Assembly (NCBI GenBank): GCA_036250225.1
Contig: JAPZLL010000064.1
Location: 84,452 to 148,451 of the forward strand
DNA length: 64,000 nt
Direction of reading: 5' to 3'
Source: Cercophora sp. LCS_1
Taxonomy: Eukaryota; Ascomycota; Sordariomycetes; Sordariales; Lasiosphaeriaceae
Numbering within the stretch: position 1 is the stretch's first letter; the number at the start of each line of letters is the position of its first letter. A model generated the notes under the pieces. The model saw nothing but the letters and a program-made list of their open reading frames with translations. It was not told the origin of the DNA and searched no databases. Below are positions 1 to 10,455 of the stretch, one piece after another. The position numbers were made by a program, and so were the translations under genes.

Positions 1-19
1 AGCTCAAACGTCGGTAGCA

Positions 20-709
20 ATGATCCACCAGCGCCTTGCTCTCGGCGCGGCCCTGGCGCTCTCGCTCGTCGGCGCGACCGTAGCGACAGACCCGTTTGGT
101 TTTGCCTCGTGCGTCAGTAACTGCGTGAAGTCGTCAGGATGCGAGTCCCAGAGTGCGAAATGTGTCTGCAAAGAGGCAAAGGATGACTTTCTCGAGGATG
201 TGGTGGTCTGCTTGTATTACCACTGCCAGCAAGATCTCCGCGACGTCGGTGATGTGTTCTTCATTCCGGTGAAGAGCGGGTGCGAGGCCGCCAAAACCCC
301 CATTCCTAAGGACAACGTACGGGAAGCCGAAAAGGAGGCGGCGAGCTACATAGCCAAACTACCGAAAACGACGGCAAAGGATACACAGGCGACCAAGGCC
401 CCACCAGTACCCGTCAAGACATTGACAACCACATCCTCGAGCTCTACGGCAACCCAGACAACTGCAAGCCGCTCGTCATGGTCGTCGTCGTCAGCAAACA
501 CTTCGGAGGTGCCCGCTCCAACAAGGGTCGTGGCACCACCACCACTGCCTCCCCCGCCATCCAGCACTGATTCGCCAACAACAACCGCAAATGCCCCAGG
601 CCGTGTTCCAACGGACTCGAGTCCATTCGCTACCTTCAACTCGGCCGGGTCACGGGTGAAAACTGGCTGGATTGCTCTTCCCCTGCTACTCGCTATGTTC
701 CTCAAATGA
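20..709 (+). CDS. CFEM-domain GPI-anchored cell surface protein
   Basis: This intronless frame encodes 229 residues. It opens with a hydrophobic signal peptide (about residues 1-22, ending near GATVA). A CFEM-type domain follows at about residues 27-90, with eight cysteines in the family order: C-x3-C, a third C, then CVC, C-x4-C and a final C before EAAK. A long Ser/Thr/Pro-rich stalk covers about residues 110-205. The C-terminus is a hydrophobic tail (GWIALPLLLAMFLK) after a small-residue SAG site, as expected for GPI attachment. CFEM proteins act at the fungal cell wall or membrane, some in haem uptake, others in adhesion or host contact. Nothing here says which. The ATG lies only 19 bases into the window, so an upstream exon cannot be excluded, but the signal peptide makes this start likely. 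Confidence 0.88.
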   Translation: MIHQRLALGAALALSLVGATVATDPFGFASCVSNCVKSSGCESQSAKCVCKEAKDDFLEDVVVCLYYHCQQDLRDVGDVFFIPVKSGCEAAKTPIPKDNVREAEKEAASYIAKLPKTTAKDTQATKAPPVPVKTLTTTSSSSTATQTTASRSSWSSSSANTSEVPAPTRVVAPPPLPPPPSSTDSPTTTANAPGRVPTDSSPFATFNSAGSRVKTGWIALPLLLAMFLK

Positions 710-1223
710 ACCACAATCACCATGGTGATGGACTCATGACGAACAACACGGGTGTGAGTCCTTCTCGGAAACGGCGGGGTTCAAGCCGTCTAAGCTTGGC
801 CCCTTGAGCTTTGGTACGAAGATCATGAACGAGATGTCGAAACGTCCTGAAGGTCACGACGATGCTACACATACACCACTTGTTGAGTGTTTGAAGAGGG
901 GCAACTGGTCTGATGAACCGAATGAACGGTGTCTCCTCGTTGGATACCGTAAAAGCGCCACGACGGGATCAAAGGAGGAACGCTACCCCCCTCAAGGCTG
1001 ATCAAAGGCCGGCGAGAGGAAGTGAGGGCTGCCAACGGGCAGACAACACTCCACATGTTGGGCTGTTATCCCGCCACAAACCTGGGTTGGGAAAGGGTGT
1101 TGTGCACGAGTGGGAAAGTGGGAAACGGCCTAATTGGTAATAAACCATGACGAAGTAATAACACAACATATCTCACAGTTGAGACGTTTTGATCTGGCCC
1201 GATTCTTGGTCATGAGCTCCAAA
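710..1223. other. Intergenic, convergent 3' ends
   Basis: This stretch lies between the stop codons of the CFEM gene (+) and MSH5 (-). Short frames here have no homology I recognise. It presumably holds the two 3' UTRs. I see no RNA gene or repeat. Confidence 0.6.
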
Positions 1224-4200
1224 CTAGTCATCCTCCCAGGTTCCCGCTAGAATACTTTTCACGGCATCTCGCAGAGAGTCGCCATGATTGTATTTCCCGC
1301 TCGAAATGTCCAGTGCCAAAAACTGCTTCGCGATGCGCTCCGCCGATTCCAGTTTTTGCAATTCTTCCTCGGGCAGACTCGGAAGATAAGCTTCCTCGAT
1401 ATCTTCGTTTCTCTCCTGGAGGTTCACCAAGACCCGTGCCCTCTCAATGATCTTGTTGTCGACATCGTTGATTGCGGCACATAATATCCCAAAACTTGAC
1501 GTGGCCCGACCAGGACGAAGCTTGTATAAGTAGGTTATCTGATCCTCTGGGTCTGCGGCGTCCGGGTTGAGATGAACATCCATATGCACAAACTTCAAAC
1601 CATGTTCTGGGCGGAGTATTCCGTGTTCGAATATTTCATGGAAGTGTGTGCCAACAAGAACCTTTGGTCGCAACGAGGGTATGTGCAGGAAGTTGGCAAG
1701 ATAGGCTGCGAGCAGGCCCGCACCGGTCTCCGGGTTTGTGCCTTTGCCGAACTCGTCGACAAGGATCAGGCTTCGGCGCGTAGCAAAGTTGACAGCGAAC
1801 GCAGCTTGCTTCAAGTCTACGAGGAACGCGCTTTCGTCCCTCGCTACGGTCTCTCGGGTCGCAATTCGTGTCAGAATGCGATCGGTAAGGCCAACCACCG
1901 CTCTGCTCGCAGGAACGTAACTCCCTATGTGGGCCAAGTACACAATGAGCGCAACCTGTCTCATGTAGATACTCTTCCCCGAGTTGTTAGGACCCGTCAA
2001 AACCAACATTGACGGTCGCTTGGCTCTTGCATCGTTAGTACGCAGCAAACAGTGCGGTCCATCCCCACCAGCAAGACGACAATCGTTAGGGATAAACGTT
2101 GGGACCAGCAACTCCTGGAGGGGATGGCGGCCGTCGACAATCTTGAGCATGTTTTTGAGTGTCATCTTCGGTCTTGTCCAGTTATATGCCTGAGCAGCCA
2201 TCGCCAAAGCCAGGAGGCTGTCAAGCTCCCCAAAAAGATCAGCGGCTGAAGTGACTATCTCTTCGTGTAGTAGAATTGACGATGATAACCTCAGAACGAC
2301 ATTCATCTCTTCTTCTGATGCATAGTCAGTCATGCTCCACCCAACGTCCGGGGACCTCCTCGCTCACTTACCAGCTATCTGACAGGGGAGGCTACCGTAT
2401 TGCGCGTCCAGATTCAACATCGTTGCATTCTTGTAGTATGCGGCTTTGTCGTGGATAAACCTCAGTTGCCAGTCTCCTTCGATGGTGTTCTCCCCTGCGT
2501 AAGCACCTTCTCCAGATTCGGGGTCTAGAGCCACTGCGATGAAAAATCCGAGCTCCGGAATAATGGTGCAATAGAGGATGTGTCGTACAGCCCACGGAGG
2601 CACCATTCTCCTGATGTTTTCGTTGATCTCGGGGAGTCTGTGACAAACGTGAGAGAACCGTTCTCTCAGCTCGTCCAGGTGTTCGCTGACACCCCGTCGA
2701 ATCTCAGTGCGACCAACTTCCTTGGAAAGCTCGAAATCAATGGTCTCCAGGATTGATTCGCCGATAGAAAGGAACACGCGGGGCTCAATAAAGGCATGTA
2801 TCTAGCAAATATTAGCATGCAATTTGTTTTTCGACATGTGGTGGGCCAACCTTGGAAAGAATATTCGCTTGATTATAGTTTATAAACGAAGGGATGGCCT
2901 CTCTGATTTGCGCAGACACCATCGCGAACCTCATGAGCGCTCTCCAGTCGCCGATCCGGAGGGATAACTGGCCGCGTATTCTGTCGACCCCCATTCGAAC
3001 ATGTCGGAACAGGGCTTTCGTGTTTTTGACCTTTCTCAATGACTTCTGGATTGAGGCGACGATCTCAGTGTTGTCGGGGGACAAAAAGGTTGCGATTGTT
3101 TTTTGCCTTTCCTTGATGAGGCTCAATCTGATCGTCGGGTGGAACAGCATTTCACGAAGCTTGGCTTTCCCTTGTGCTGTACAGGCGTGGGATTGGAGTA
3201 GCTTGTAAATAGATAGTCCCTCTTTCGCCTTGGACTCAGATGTGCTAGAAAAGTGTGCCTGTGGATTGGGATGCGGCTCTGATCGCAGAATATGAAGAGA
3301 CAGCAAAGCATCCGCGCTCGCTAGCAATGCATCCGCAGGTGTCATCATCTTGACAGATCTGACGCGGAAAGGCATCACCTCCTCTTCGTCGTCGAGGCTG
3401 TCCTCAGCAGCCCTTCGCCGATCAAGATCACCAAGCACAGCGCCAGCGCACCCAATTGCGACGTGGCTATCGATGTTGATACAGCTGGCAACTTTCATCA
3501 GTTTACCGTGCTTTGAAGAGCCGATGTCGTTGATAGAACCGTCTTCCGGAGGAAACACCTTGAGTCTTTCCAGTGCAGGCGGTCCCCAGTCCAAGGCTGC
3601 CAGCATGTCCTTCGCAATGTCGTAGTCGAAATCCATAGAGACAAGGTGGCGCAGGACGTAAGACCCGTGGTGAAGACTCGGGGACTCTTCGTCGAGCCGT
3701 TGCGCGTTTCTTTCCAAGAGTTCGACTAAAGGACCCGGCGCGCGGTTGGGGATCAGGACAGTGGTAGGCTGGATCTTGAGCAAGAATGTTTCGGCGACCT
3801 CGGTACCCCCCATTACGCGATCTTCTTCGATGTAGAGAGCCTCATCAATAACGGCATAATAAGCACACCCGACACGGCCGTCCTTGTTCATATCTATTCC
3901 CATAATTACCTCGCCCAAAACATCGGAGTCGGCACCACGTATCTCAGTCAGGGGTGCATGCCCTGAACCCTCTCTGAAATCTGACATTGAACCACTGAAT
4001 CTTCCATGGCCGAAGCGCGGTAAGGGGGATACGATAGACGGTATCGATGGTTGGGGTTGCAGTCGTGGCTGCGGACTGGACAGTGACTGCCATTGTGACG
4101 GAGATCGGGGATGAGATCGAGACTGAGAACTAGAGAGCGACTGAGAGCGGCGCTGTAACTGGGAATGAGAGCGTGACTGGGTGCGAGACCATGATTGGGA

Positions 4201-4539
4201 ACGACTTCGTCGTTGGGGTTGTTGCTGCGATTGATATGGTGCCTGGAAAGAGCTTGGGGACGAGACGGCATAGAGCGAGCTCGAAGGTCCAAAGGATGTG
4301 AAGCTCCCATCTAATTCTCCTGGAGGTTCGCGCACGAACGACGTGCCAAGACGTCGCCTGACCCTCAAGGTCTCTGGTGAGGGGGAGCGCGCCCTCGAGG
4401 ATGAACGAGAGCGTTTCCTCGACGAAGAGCGGGAGGCTGGTTGACTGGAGCCAGATGCAACAGAACCAAGACTTGTGGGTGAAATCAGGTATGAAGCGTT
4501 GGAATACACGCTGCGCGTGCTGCTTTTGGCATCCATCAT
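1224..4539 (-). CDS. msh5: MutS homologue MSH5 (meiotic crossover factor)
   Basis: Three exons join in phase: 4539-2851, 2801-2372 and 2314-1224, giving about 1069 residues. Introns have GTTGGC/CTAG and GTAAGT/TCAG borders. The C-terminal exon carries a MutS ATPase: Walker A TGPNNSGKS, then SIYMRQVALIVYLAHIGSYV, and a Walker B region LILVDEFGKGT. The DEFGKGT form with SIYMRQ matches MSH5 rather than MSH4 or MSH2. The middle of exon 1 carries the typical start of the MSH5 core (IMGIDMNKDGRVGCAYY). MSH5 forms a heterodimer with MSH4 that encircles and stabilises meiotic recombination intermediates in the nucleus; it does not repair mismatches. I chose the ATG at 4539 (MMDAKSS). The frame stays open to an ATG at 4782, but that would add an improbable hydrophobic leader. 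Residues 1 to about 210 are a Ser/Arg/Gln-rich extension, unusual for the family. Confidence 0.92.
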
Positions 4540-4863
4540 GCCCTCTAGATTGCTCGTCGAGGGGTTTCGTGGGGTGAAAGGTAGAGACCTCACGTCGGGC
4601 CCCAGATTGAACTTGGGCCCAGCCAGGCTTTCCCAGAATAAGAGTCTGAAGCGTGGGTCATATTTGGGAAAGAACGAGGGTAAACCTTCTGTTTTGAGGC
4701 AGGAGCACTTGGGGGCGGGGAGTTGAGAACTTGAAGTTTGACATACAACGAAATCCAGAAGCAGCATAAGCAGATATAGCATGAGGCCTCAGGTTTTATA
4801 GAAGAGCAACTTGTTTCATCCCTGAAGGTAATATCGGTGCCCCAGTCATGTCAATCATCATCG
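4540..4863. other. Short intergenic region 5' of MSH5
   Basis: About 320 bases separate the MSH5 start from the EMC5 stop on the same strand. The MSH5 frame remains open through much of it, so the annotated start could be longer. It must contain the MSH5 promoter and the EMC5 3' UTR. Confidence 0.5.
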
Positions 4864-5344
4864 TCACCCATCTACCTTACCCCCTCTCTTGACCCAATCC
4901 GCAAATTCCTTTCTTTGTTTGCGGATGTCGACAAACCCCGGCCTCATCTCAAGTATCTTGTAGGGATTTCCAACGTAGTCCTTGTTTACTTCTCCTTCAT
5001 TGTCTAAGAAGCCCTCTGGACCCTCCCGCTCTAGCTTTCCCGCCCAGACATTCCACCGAATCGGTCGCAAAGGCCGGGTGTTGAGAACCAGTCCCAAAAG
5101 AACGACGAAGGTCGCGAATACTGTCTCAATAACAATATCGATCGGCAGGGAGGCGGTTGTGGGAGTGGACGAGGTGAGGGTCGCAGTGGTGGCCCTGAAG
5201 GATTGGAGTGCCGTGTGCTCCTGCGCAGAGTAGCAGCTAATTGCGACATTAGCTGGGGACAAACCACAGTGAATGAGGAAGTACTTACGCGTGTGCAAGT
5301 AGAAGCCCGCCAAGAGCAGTGATTGACTTGGATATCCACGTCAT
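4864..5344 (-). CDS. emc5: ER membrane protein complex subunit 5 (EMC5/MMGT family)
   Basis: Two exons, 5344-5289 and 5236-4864, join across a 52-base intron (GTAAGT...AATTAG) to encode about 142 residues. The first exon starts MTWISKSITALGGLLLAHA, an N-terminal membrane segment, and splicing continues it into CYSAQEHTAL, the SAQH-like motif of EMC5/MMGT proteins. A second membrane segment begins at LPIDIVIETVFATFVVLLGL, the best-conserved part of the family. A hydrophilic C-terminus follows. EMC5 is a core subunit of the ER membrane complex, which inserts tail-anchored and multipass proteins; the family has also been called membrane magnesium transporter. Length fits the family. The first exon is only 18 codons and easy to miss: an unspliced reading gives a wrong N-terminus. 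Confidence 0.9.
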
Positions 5345-6048
5345 TTTATCATGTAGCCGTTGGTGAACGTCTGGGAAAGAAGCTCCACAACGCAGCTTAT
5401 GTTGTCATGGCCTGAGCTTCGTTGGAGCCGCAAGCGGCGCGCCCCACGAATCTCGAAGTAACGAAGTAAATATGCAAATAAGCATCATAGTGCTCTAAAC
5501 CCTGGATGGTTCCCAATCCCAGACCCGTGTCACAAGAGATCATTTTTGGACTCCTGCAACACTTATGTGCCTGTGTCTTATCACATCTGGTTCATTGTAA
5601 CCATTATTTCAATGTATCTGATATCTCCTAACACGAGAATACGGCGGCGCTCTTGACAAAGCTACCCTATTCTTAATCTACCCTGTGGAAGGAAACCGTG
5701 GCGCCGACGCTCCGTTACAATGGCCTTTGTTGACCATCCGCCTCCACCAGCTCGCCTTTGCGGTCGTCCCTCCCAAAACCAAAGAACGCGAAACAAGAGG
5801 AAACAGTTGAAAGTAGACATGCCTTGAGATATGGACACCTGAATAAGTAGCACCGATTCCCGTGCGTCCAGGGCCGCAACAGTATCCAACCTGGGTTTCA
5901 GCACACCCTTGCGCCACTGTCCAGATATCCGCGCGTGGACAGATTTCAACTCCAGCAAGAAATCAACAGTTGAGGAACGAAAAAAAAGTACGAAGTTGGC
6001 TGTTGGCAACTCTCTAGAGCCCTTGAGCTCGCCACCGGAAGAACCACC
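5345..6048. other. Intergenic between EMC5 and the HMG-box gene
   Basis: About 700 bases hold the EMC5 promoter and the 3' end of the HMG-box gene. Frames found here on both strands look like chance or shadow frames. No repeat or RNA gene is seen. Confidence 0.5.
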
Positions 6049-7794
6049 TCAGTTCTCAGTCTTGTGGCCCGGATCAACCCAGCTGTTGTCAAACTGGGAG
6101 TTGTCGCCCAAAGGCTCGATTTGCCAGTCATCAGGCCTGAGGAATTGGGTTTGCTGCTCGATCGACAAGGTTTCTTCCAGGCCTGGGAGATAGGAATCGG
6201 TGGCGAACTGGCTCTCGGACTCGGAACCCGTGGGCAAGTGTGGCCACACCTGCTGGTGGTGATTAGGCATCCCGCTGTTATCAAACAAGACGCTGTGAAC
6301 CCCATCGAACATACTGCCTTCCTGTGGCAGTAAGGAAGGATCGATGCGTTGTTCAAAGCGTTGCGGCTGCTGCGACGTTTGGTTTTGGTGTTCTGGGCCC
6401 GGCGAATGCGATGGGTAATGACCAAGACCGTAATGCGACTGGCCTGACTGGAACGCAAACGTGGGAGACGGTGTTTTGCGCATCACCACATCCTCGACCA
6501 TGCCACGATGGATCCCTCTCGTCTGGTTGTGAATCTGGGTCTGATAATATTGGCCTGGGAGGTCTCGAGAGTCATACGGCGACGGCATCGGCTTGCCAGG
6601 GTTGGTGTACTCGAAGGCCGATCGGTTTTGCTGCTGTGGCATGCCCAAACTGTGTAGGCCCATATACTGGAACGAAGATGCACTATACGCCGACCGTGGG
6701 GGATCAGGATCATCGTTGGGTGTTCTTGTTGTCGACCGGTTATACCGGTGTTGCCCCCGCGGGCCCCATTCAGGGTCTTCCAGATCTGAACCCTCGCTGT
6801 CCTCAAGTTTGCCATCCCTGTACTTTCCTTTCTGCGGCTTGGAGGGCGTGAACTTGTAGTCGGGGTGCGCCTTCTGGTGGTTGTCGCGCTCAAGGTCTGC
6901 CCATTCCTTGAACTGCAGGCGGACCTGCTCTGGCTCGAGAGGCCAGCTGAGGCCGCAAACACGCGAGACGATTTGATGGTTGTGCTGAGATGCCCACTCC
7001 TTAGCACGTTGCTGGTATGCCTTCCGATAGAGCATGAAAGCGTTCATGGGACGCTTGACCCGACCAGGATTCTTGCCCGACTCCACCTCTCGTCGCCGGA
7101 CGTCTATTGTTCGCTTGACGTAGGATTCGATGTCGGCGACCGGAATACTCGAATCCTTGGTCAGCTCACTCATTGGCTTGTCGAGCGTCGGGACGTTCTT
7201 CGCCGTTTTCGCCCGGTCTTTCTTCTTCTTCGGCGGCGTTTTTTCGACCCGGCCGCCTTTGGTCCCCAGGGCCTTGGAACCCACGTCCTTCATCGCGCTG
7301 CCTCTGCTGGTCACAATGTCCGAGCCATGTGACGGGGTGGGCGGCGAGGTTGCGGGAGTGCTATATGGGCGGTTTGCCTAGAGAAATGGGTCAGTAACCT
7401 TCTTGTCTGGGACCCCTCGCCCGGACTCACTTCGGGTATAGGACCATAGGGGCTGCTGTCATGCGAGTACATGGGGTGGTGATAACCCTGCTGTGATGGC
7501 TGTTAGCGGGTGAGTCTACCCAAGTCACAAAGTTGTGCCTACAAGATGGCCGCTTCCACCGCGTTGTTGGAAGTCGTAGCCCTGGGACTGTAGTTCGTGG
7601 AGCACCGGTGTGCCATGTCTCGATGTTGGCTGCGAATGCGACTGCATCGCTTCAAATAACCCTCCTTCGTGAGGATACAACGCAGTAGTATTGTGTTGCA
7701 ACAACGGGTGTGTCTGGTAGCGAAGCGATTCCAGCTTACTGGGCGCTGGGGAGGGTGGCGTGGTGTGATCCATTCTGTCGATCTCGGATGACAT
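6049..7794 (-). CDS. MATA-type HMG-box transcription factor, possibly FMF-1/PaHMG5/Ste11-like
   Basis: Three exons join in phase: 7794-7543 (84 codons), 7490-7431 (exactly 20 codons) and 7377-6049, giving about 546 residues. The HMG box lies at about residues 210-285, starting RVKRPMNAFMLYRKAYQ and ending HPDYKFTPSK. It keeps the MATA_HMG hallmarks: KRPMNAF, SRVCGLSW and the NHxxxHPDYKF end. A Lys-rich stretch (PPKKKKDRAK) before the box is a likely nuclear signal. The rest is rich in Gln, Pro, Ser and His, as in activators. Size and layout resemble the sexual-development regulators Neurospora FMF-1, Podospora PaHMG5 and fission yeast Ste11, which act upstream of mating-type genes; this is an inference. 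The gene is not inside a recognisable mating-type locus: none of the usual flanks (APN2, SLA2) are seen. Confidence 0.85.
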
Positions 7795-10455
7795 CCCAAC
7801 ACCGTCTGATGCTTGTTGAGCGTGCGTTTCTCTCTAGGAATTTTGTCAAACAACACCCTAAGTATCGGGTGGTTGTCGACGAGATGAGGATGCTGTGGGA
7901 GGCGTGGGGTCCTTCAAATATGATCCCAGATCCAGCTGAGTAGACGTCCGCCAAGCGGCGAGATTTTTCGACTGAAGATGACGGGGAAGCTGCGGTGCTT
8001 CTGCAGGTGTTTGAACATGCGAGTTGGCCGACTGCCGTGGTCACAGGCTCGCCGCTCTCTGGGCTACTCTTCTGTGAACAGGACGATGGCTGCCGAGTGG
8101 AAGCCAGGCTCTGTGCTTCTGGAAAACTTGGATTGTGAGGCTCACCGCCGCAAGTGCTCTTTCGGCGTGCGTGAGCGGATACTTCCTTGCTGGGGCCTGT
8201 GTGGCAGGCGGCGTCGGGGAGTGAACGTCTTTTGGTGTCCGCCGACGTGCAGGAGTCGATGGACAGGAGGTGTTTCTTTGCGAGAAGCGACAGCTTGCAT
8301 GCTCCAACAAGGATGTGCGCCAGCACAGTCCTATACCGGTGGTTTGAAATCAAGTCCCTGGCAGCACGCGTGTGTGGTGGATGTTTGGCCAGGCTCCCAG
8401 TGTTGCCGATATGATCAGCCCAAGCCTCTTGATGGAATTGCGTTGTGGTTGGTTATCCCCCCCTTTCTTTGTTCCTCTCCATCGAACAGGGGATGGCACC
8501 GCGGAGTGGCTGCGGTTTGGCAAGCTTTGCCCTCTTGAAGCAGTCTGAAGGCAGCCTTTGTCTGAGACAGAGTTTTGGATGACTGGGAAAAAAGAAGAGA
8601 GGACATGGGCGATATTTGTATGTTCTTTATTCGGCCGCACTCAGCCAGACGGTGCAGAGATAGTGTCTGCGCTCGGAGGACCACTGCTTTCGGAAGCGAA
8701 TCCCCTCGAGCTGGCCGCGGGAATGCAATCGAGGAGACAGAGAGGGCCACAGTGCCCTGGCCGTGGAAACAACATTGGGCAACCGTTCGTCCGTGTGCGG
8801 CTCAGGACAGCCCTGCACTCTCCACCTGGCCTAGAGGCAGCAAGCGGGGCCTTCTAGGGACATTTCTAGAGTAAACGACGTCTGCGATTGTTGGGCCGAG
8901 CCAGACATGCACCTTGCTTATCTGCCGTAGACTACGAGACATGGGCGCTGCAGGTACACGCCTGCCCTCCGATGGGCCGCCCTCCGCGGGGTTTCTCCCC
9001 GCCGATTGCTGCTCCACCGGTTCGCGCAGGCACCCGAACTGGGTCGCGATCAAGACCCTCGCCGAATTGGAGATGAGAGTCCCGTGGGTTCTGGTGCTGG
9101 GGCGGGCCCAAGAGCGACTGGAATGCGGTCGGTTGCTCCCGGAAACAGTCCCGCACTGGCATTGGATGCCAGTGCACCCACCTGGCGCCCGTGTGCATTC
9201 GCGTTCCTTTGATGGACCACGACGATTCGCCTCCCTCGATCCGGCATCTTCCCGTCCATCTCGTCTGTCCGGACACATGACTGCTAGCCGATGCGGCCAA
9301 CAGGCAAACCGCCCCCAGGTGGCTGCCCGTTCGATCGGTCAGCCATCGGCCGGGCAGCAGGGATAGGGAAAAGCCATCGTCGTTCTGGCATGGCTGCGTC
9401 GTTGCAAGAACACGGCGTCTGGTTGGGTGGCGCCGGGAGTGCCCCTGCACACCGCGACGTCACTTGCATTAGCTCGCGTCTGTTTGAACCTCTGTCGCAC
9501 AACACCAGCAGACACCAGCAGGCCAATCTTTTGGTCTGAGAGGGGGGGTCTTGGTTTGCTGCCGGCTGGCTGCTACCATTTGCGGAATGTCGGCTCTGCA
9601 GAGTCAGCGGGAGGGCTGTTTTCAGACATCTTCAGGTACCGGGACGGCTTCTTGTTCCAGCAAGACGAGAGGCAACACCAGCGAATTGGTCGTTCGAGCA
9701 TGGGATGGGCAGATGAGTCCGGCTCCAAAACAAATGCAACGGCGGGACGATATTGGGCGAGGATATGGGATGACGAGGCGTAGGGTACTGTTAGGTATCA
9801 CGATCTTGCTCTCCTAGTCAGTTAGGCCAGCCACGCCTTGCAGCGTGTTGTCTTACCGGCACATGTGGGCATCAAGGTTCGATGTTCCAAACCGAAAAGC
9901 ACCACAAGGTTTTCGTCTTTTCTTCCCTGGGGGGCTTTGGATGGTCAAACATACCTAAGGTAGTCGGTGGCTTGGTGGAAATGTCTCAAGCTCAGGCCAA
10001 TCGTTCGTGCGGGCTCTTGGGCCTCCTAAGTGATATCTCATTTATCAGGTCCGCCTTCCCTTCCTCCTCGCTTACAACCTCCCACCGCTGTTTCGCCTGT
10101 TGTCGTCCCTGGCAGCGGAGAGACAGCGATGAGGATCCAAAGGACGTGATACCAGCGGGCTCGGCTTCTGCCGAAGCCCAGCACACCGTGGTGAGGTGTA
10201 TTCGATTCATATATCTTTCACTCACTATGACCTCGACAAGATCGTCGAATGGGCCTGTTTGTGTTCACCAATCATGCTTTATATGTCTATTTGGATGACC
10301 TCGAGGTGCTAAAAGCAAATGACCCAAGTCCGATGCCGCCAACGCCAACCCAATGCACCATTATCTCCCTGTCTAGGGAGGGCTAGACCCGTGACTGACC
10401 ACGATGCCAGCCTGAGAACATTACAAGACTATACGACAGCGACTACGAAGCCCAA
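7795..10455. promoter_or_regulatory. Long upstream region of the HMG-box gene
   Basis: Some 2.66 kb separate the HMG-box start from the stop of the next same-strand gene. Many short frames occur on both strands, none with recognisable protein features. I read it as a long promoter and 5' leader with upstream ORFs, plus the 3' UTR of nothing else, since the left neighbour transcribes into it only from 10456. Fission yeast ste11 is known for an unusually long 5' leader, so the arrangement fits the proposed family. No single site can be assigned. Confidence 0.45.

Noticed and set aside
4540..4782. MSH5 start at the ATG at 4782 (MLYLLMLLLDFVV)
   Set aside because: It would put a hydrophobic, signal-like leader on a nuclear protein and leaves almost no room for a promoter; MMDAKSS at 4539 is more plausible.
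6049..7794. A mating-type (MAT) locus around the HMG gene
   Set aside because: No MAT neighbours such as APN2, SLA2 or an alpha-box gene are present; the flanks are EMC5 and a PHD-finger gene.
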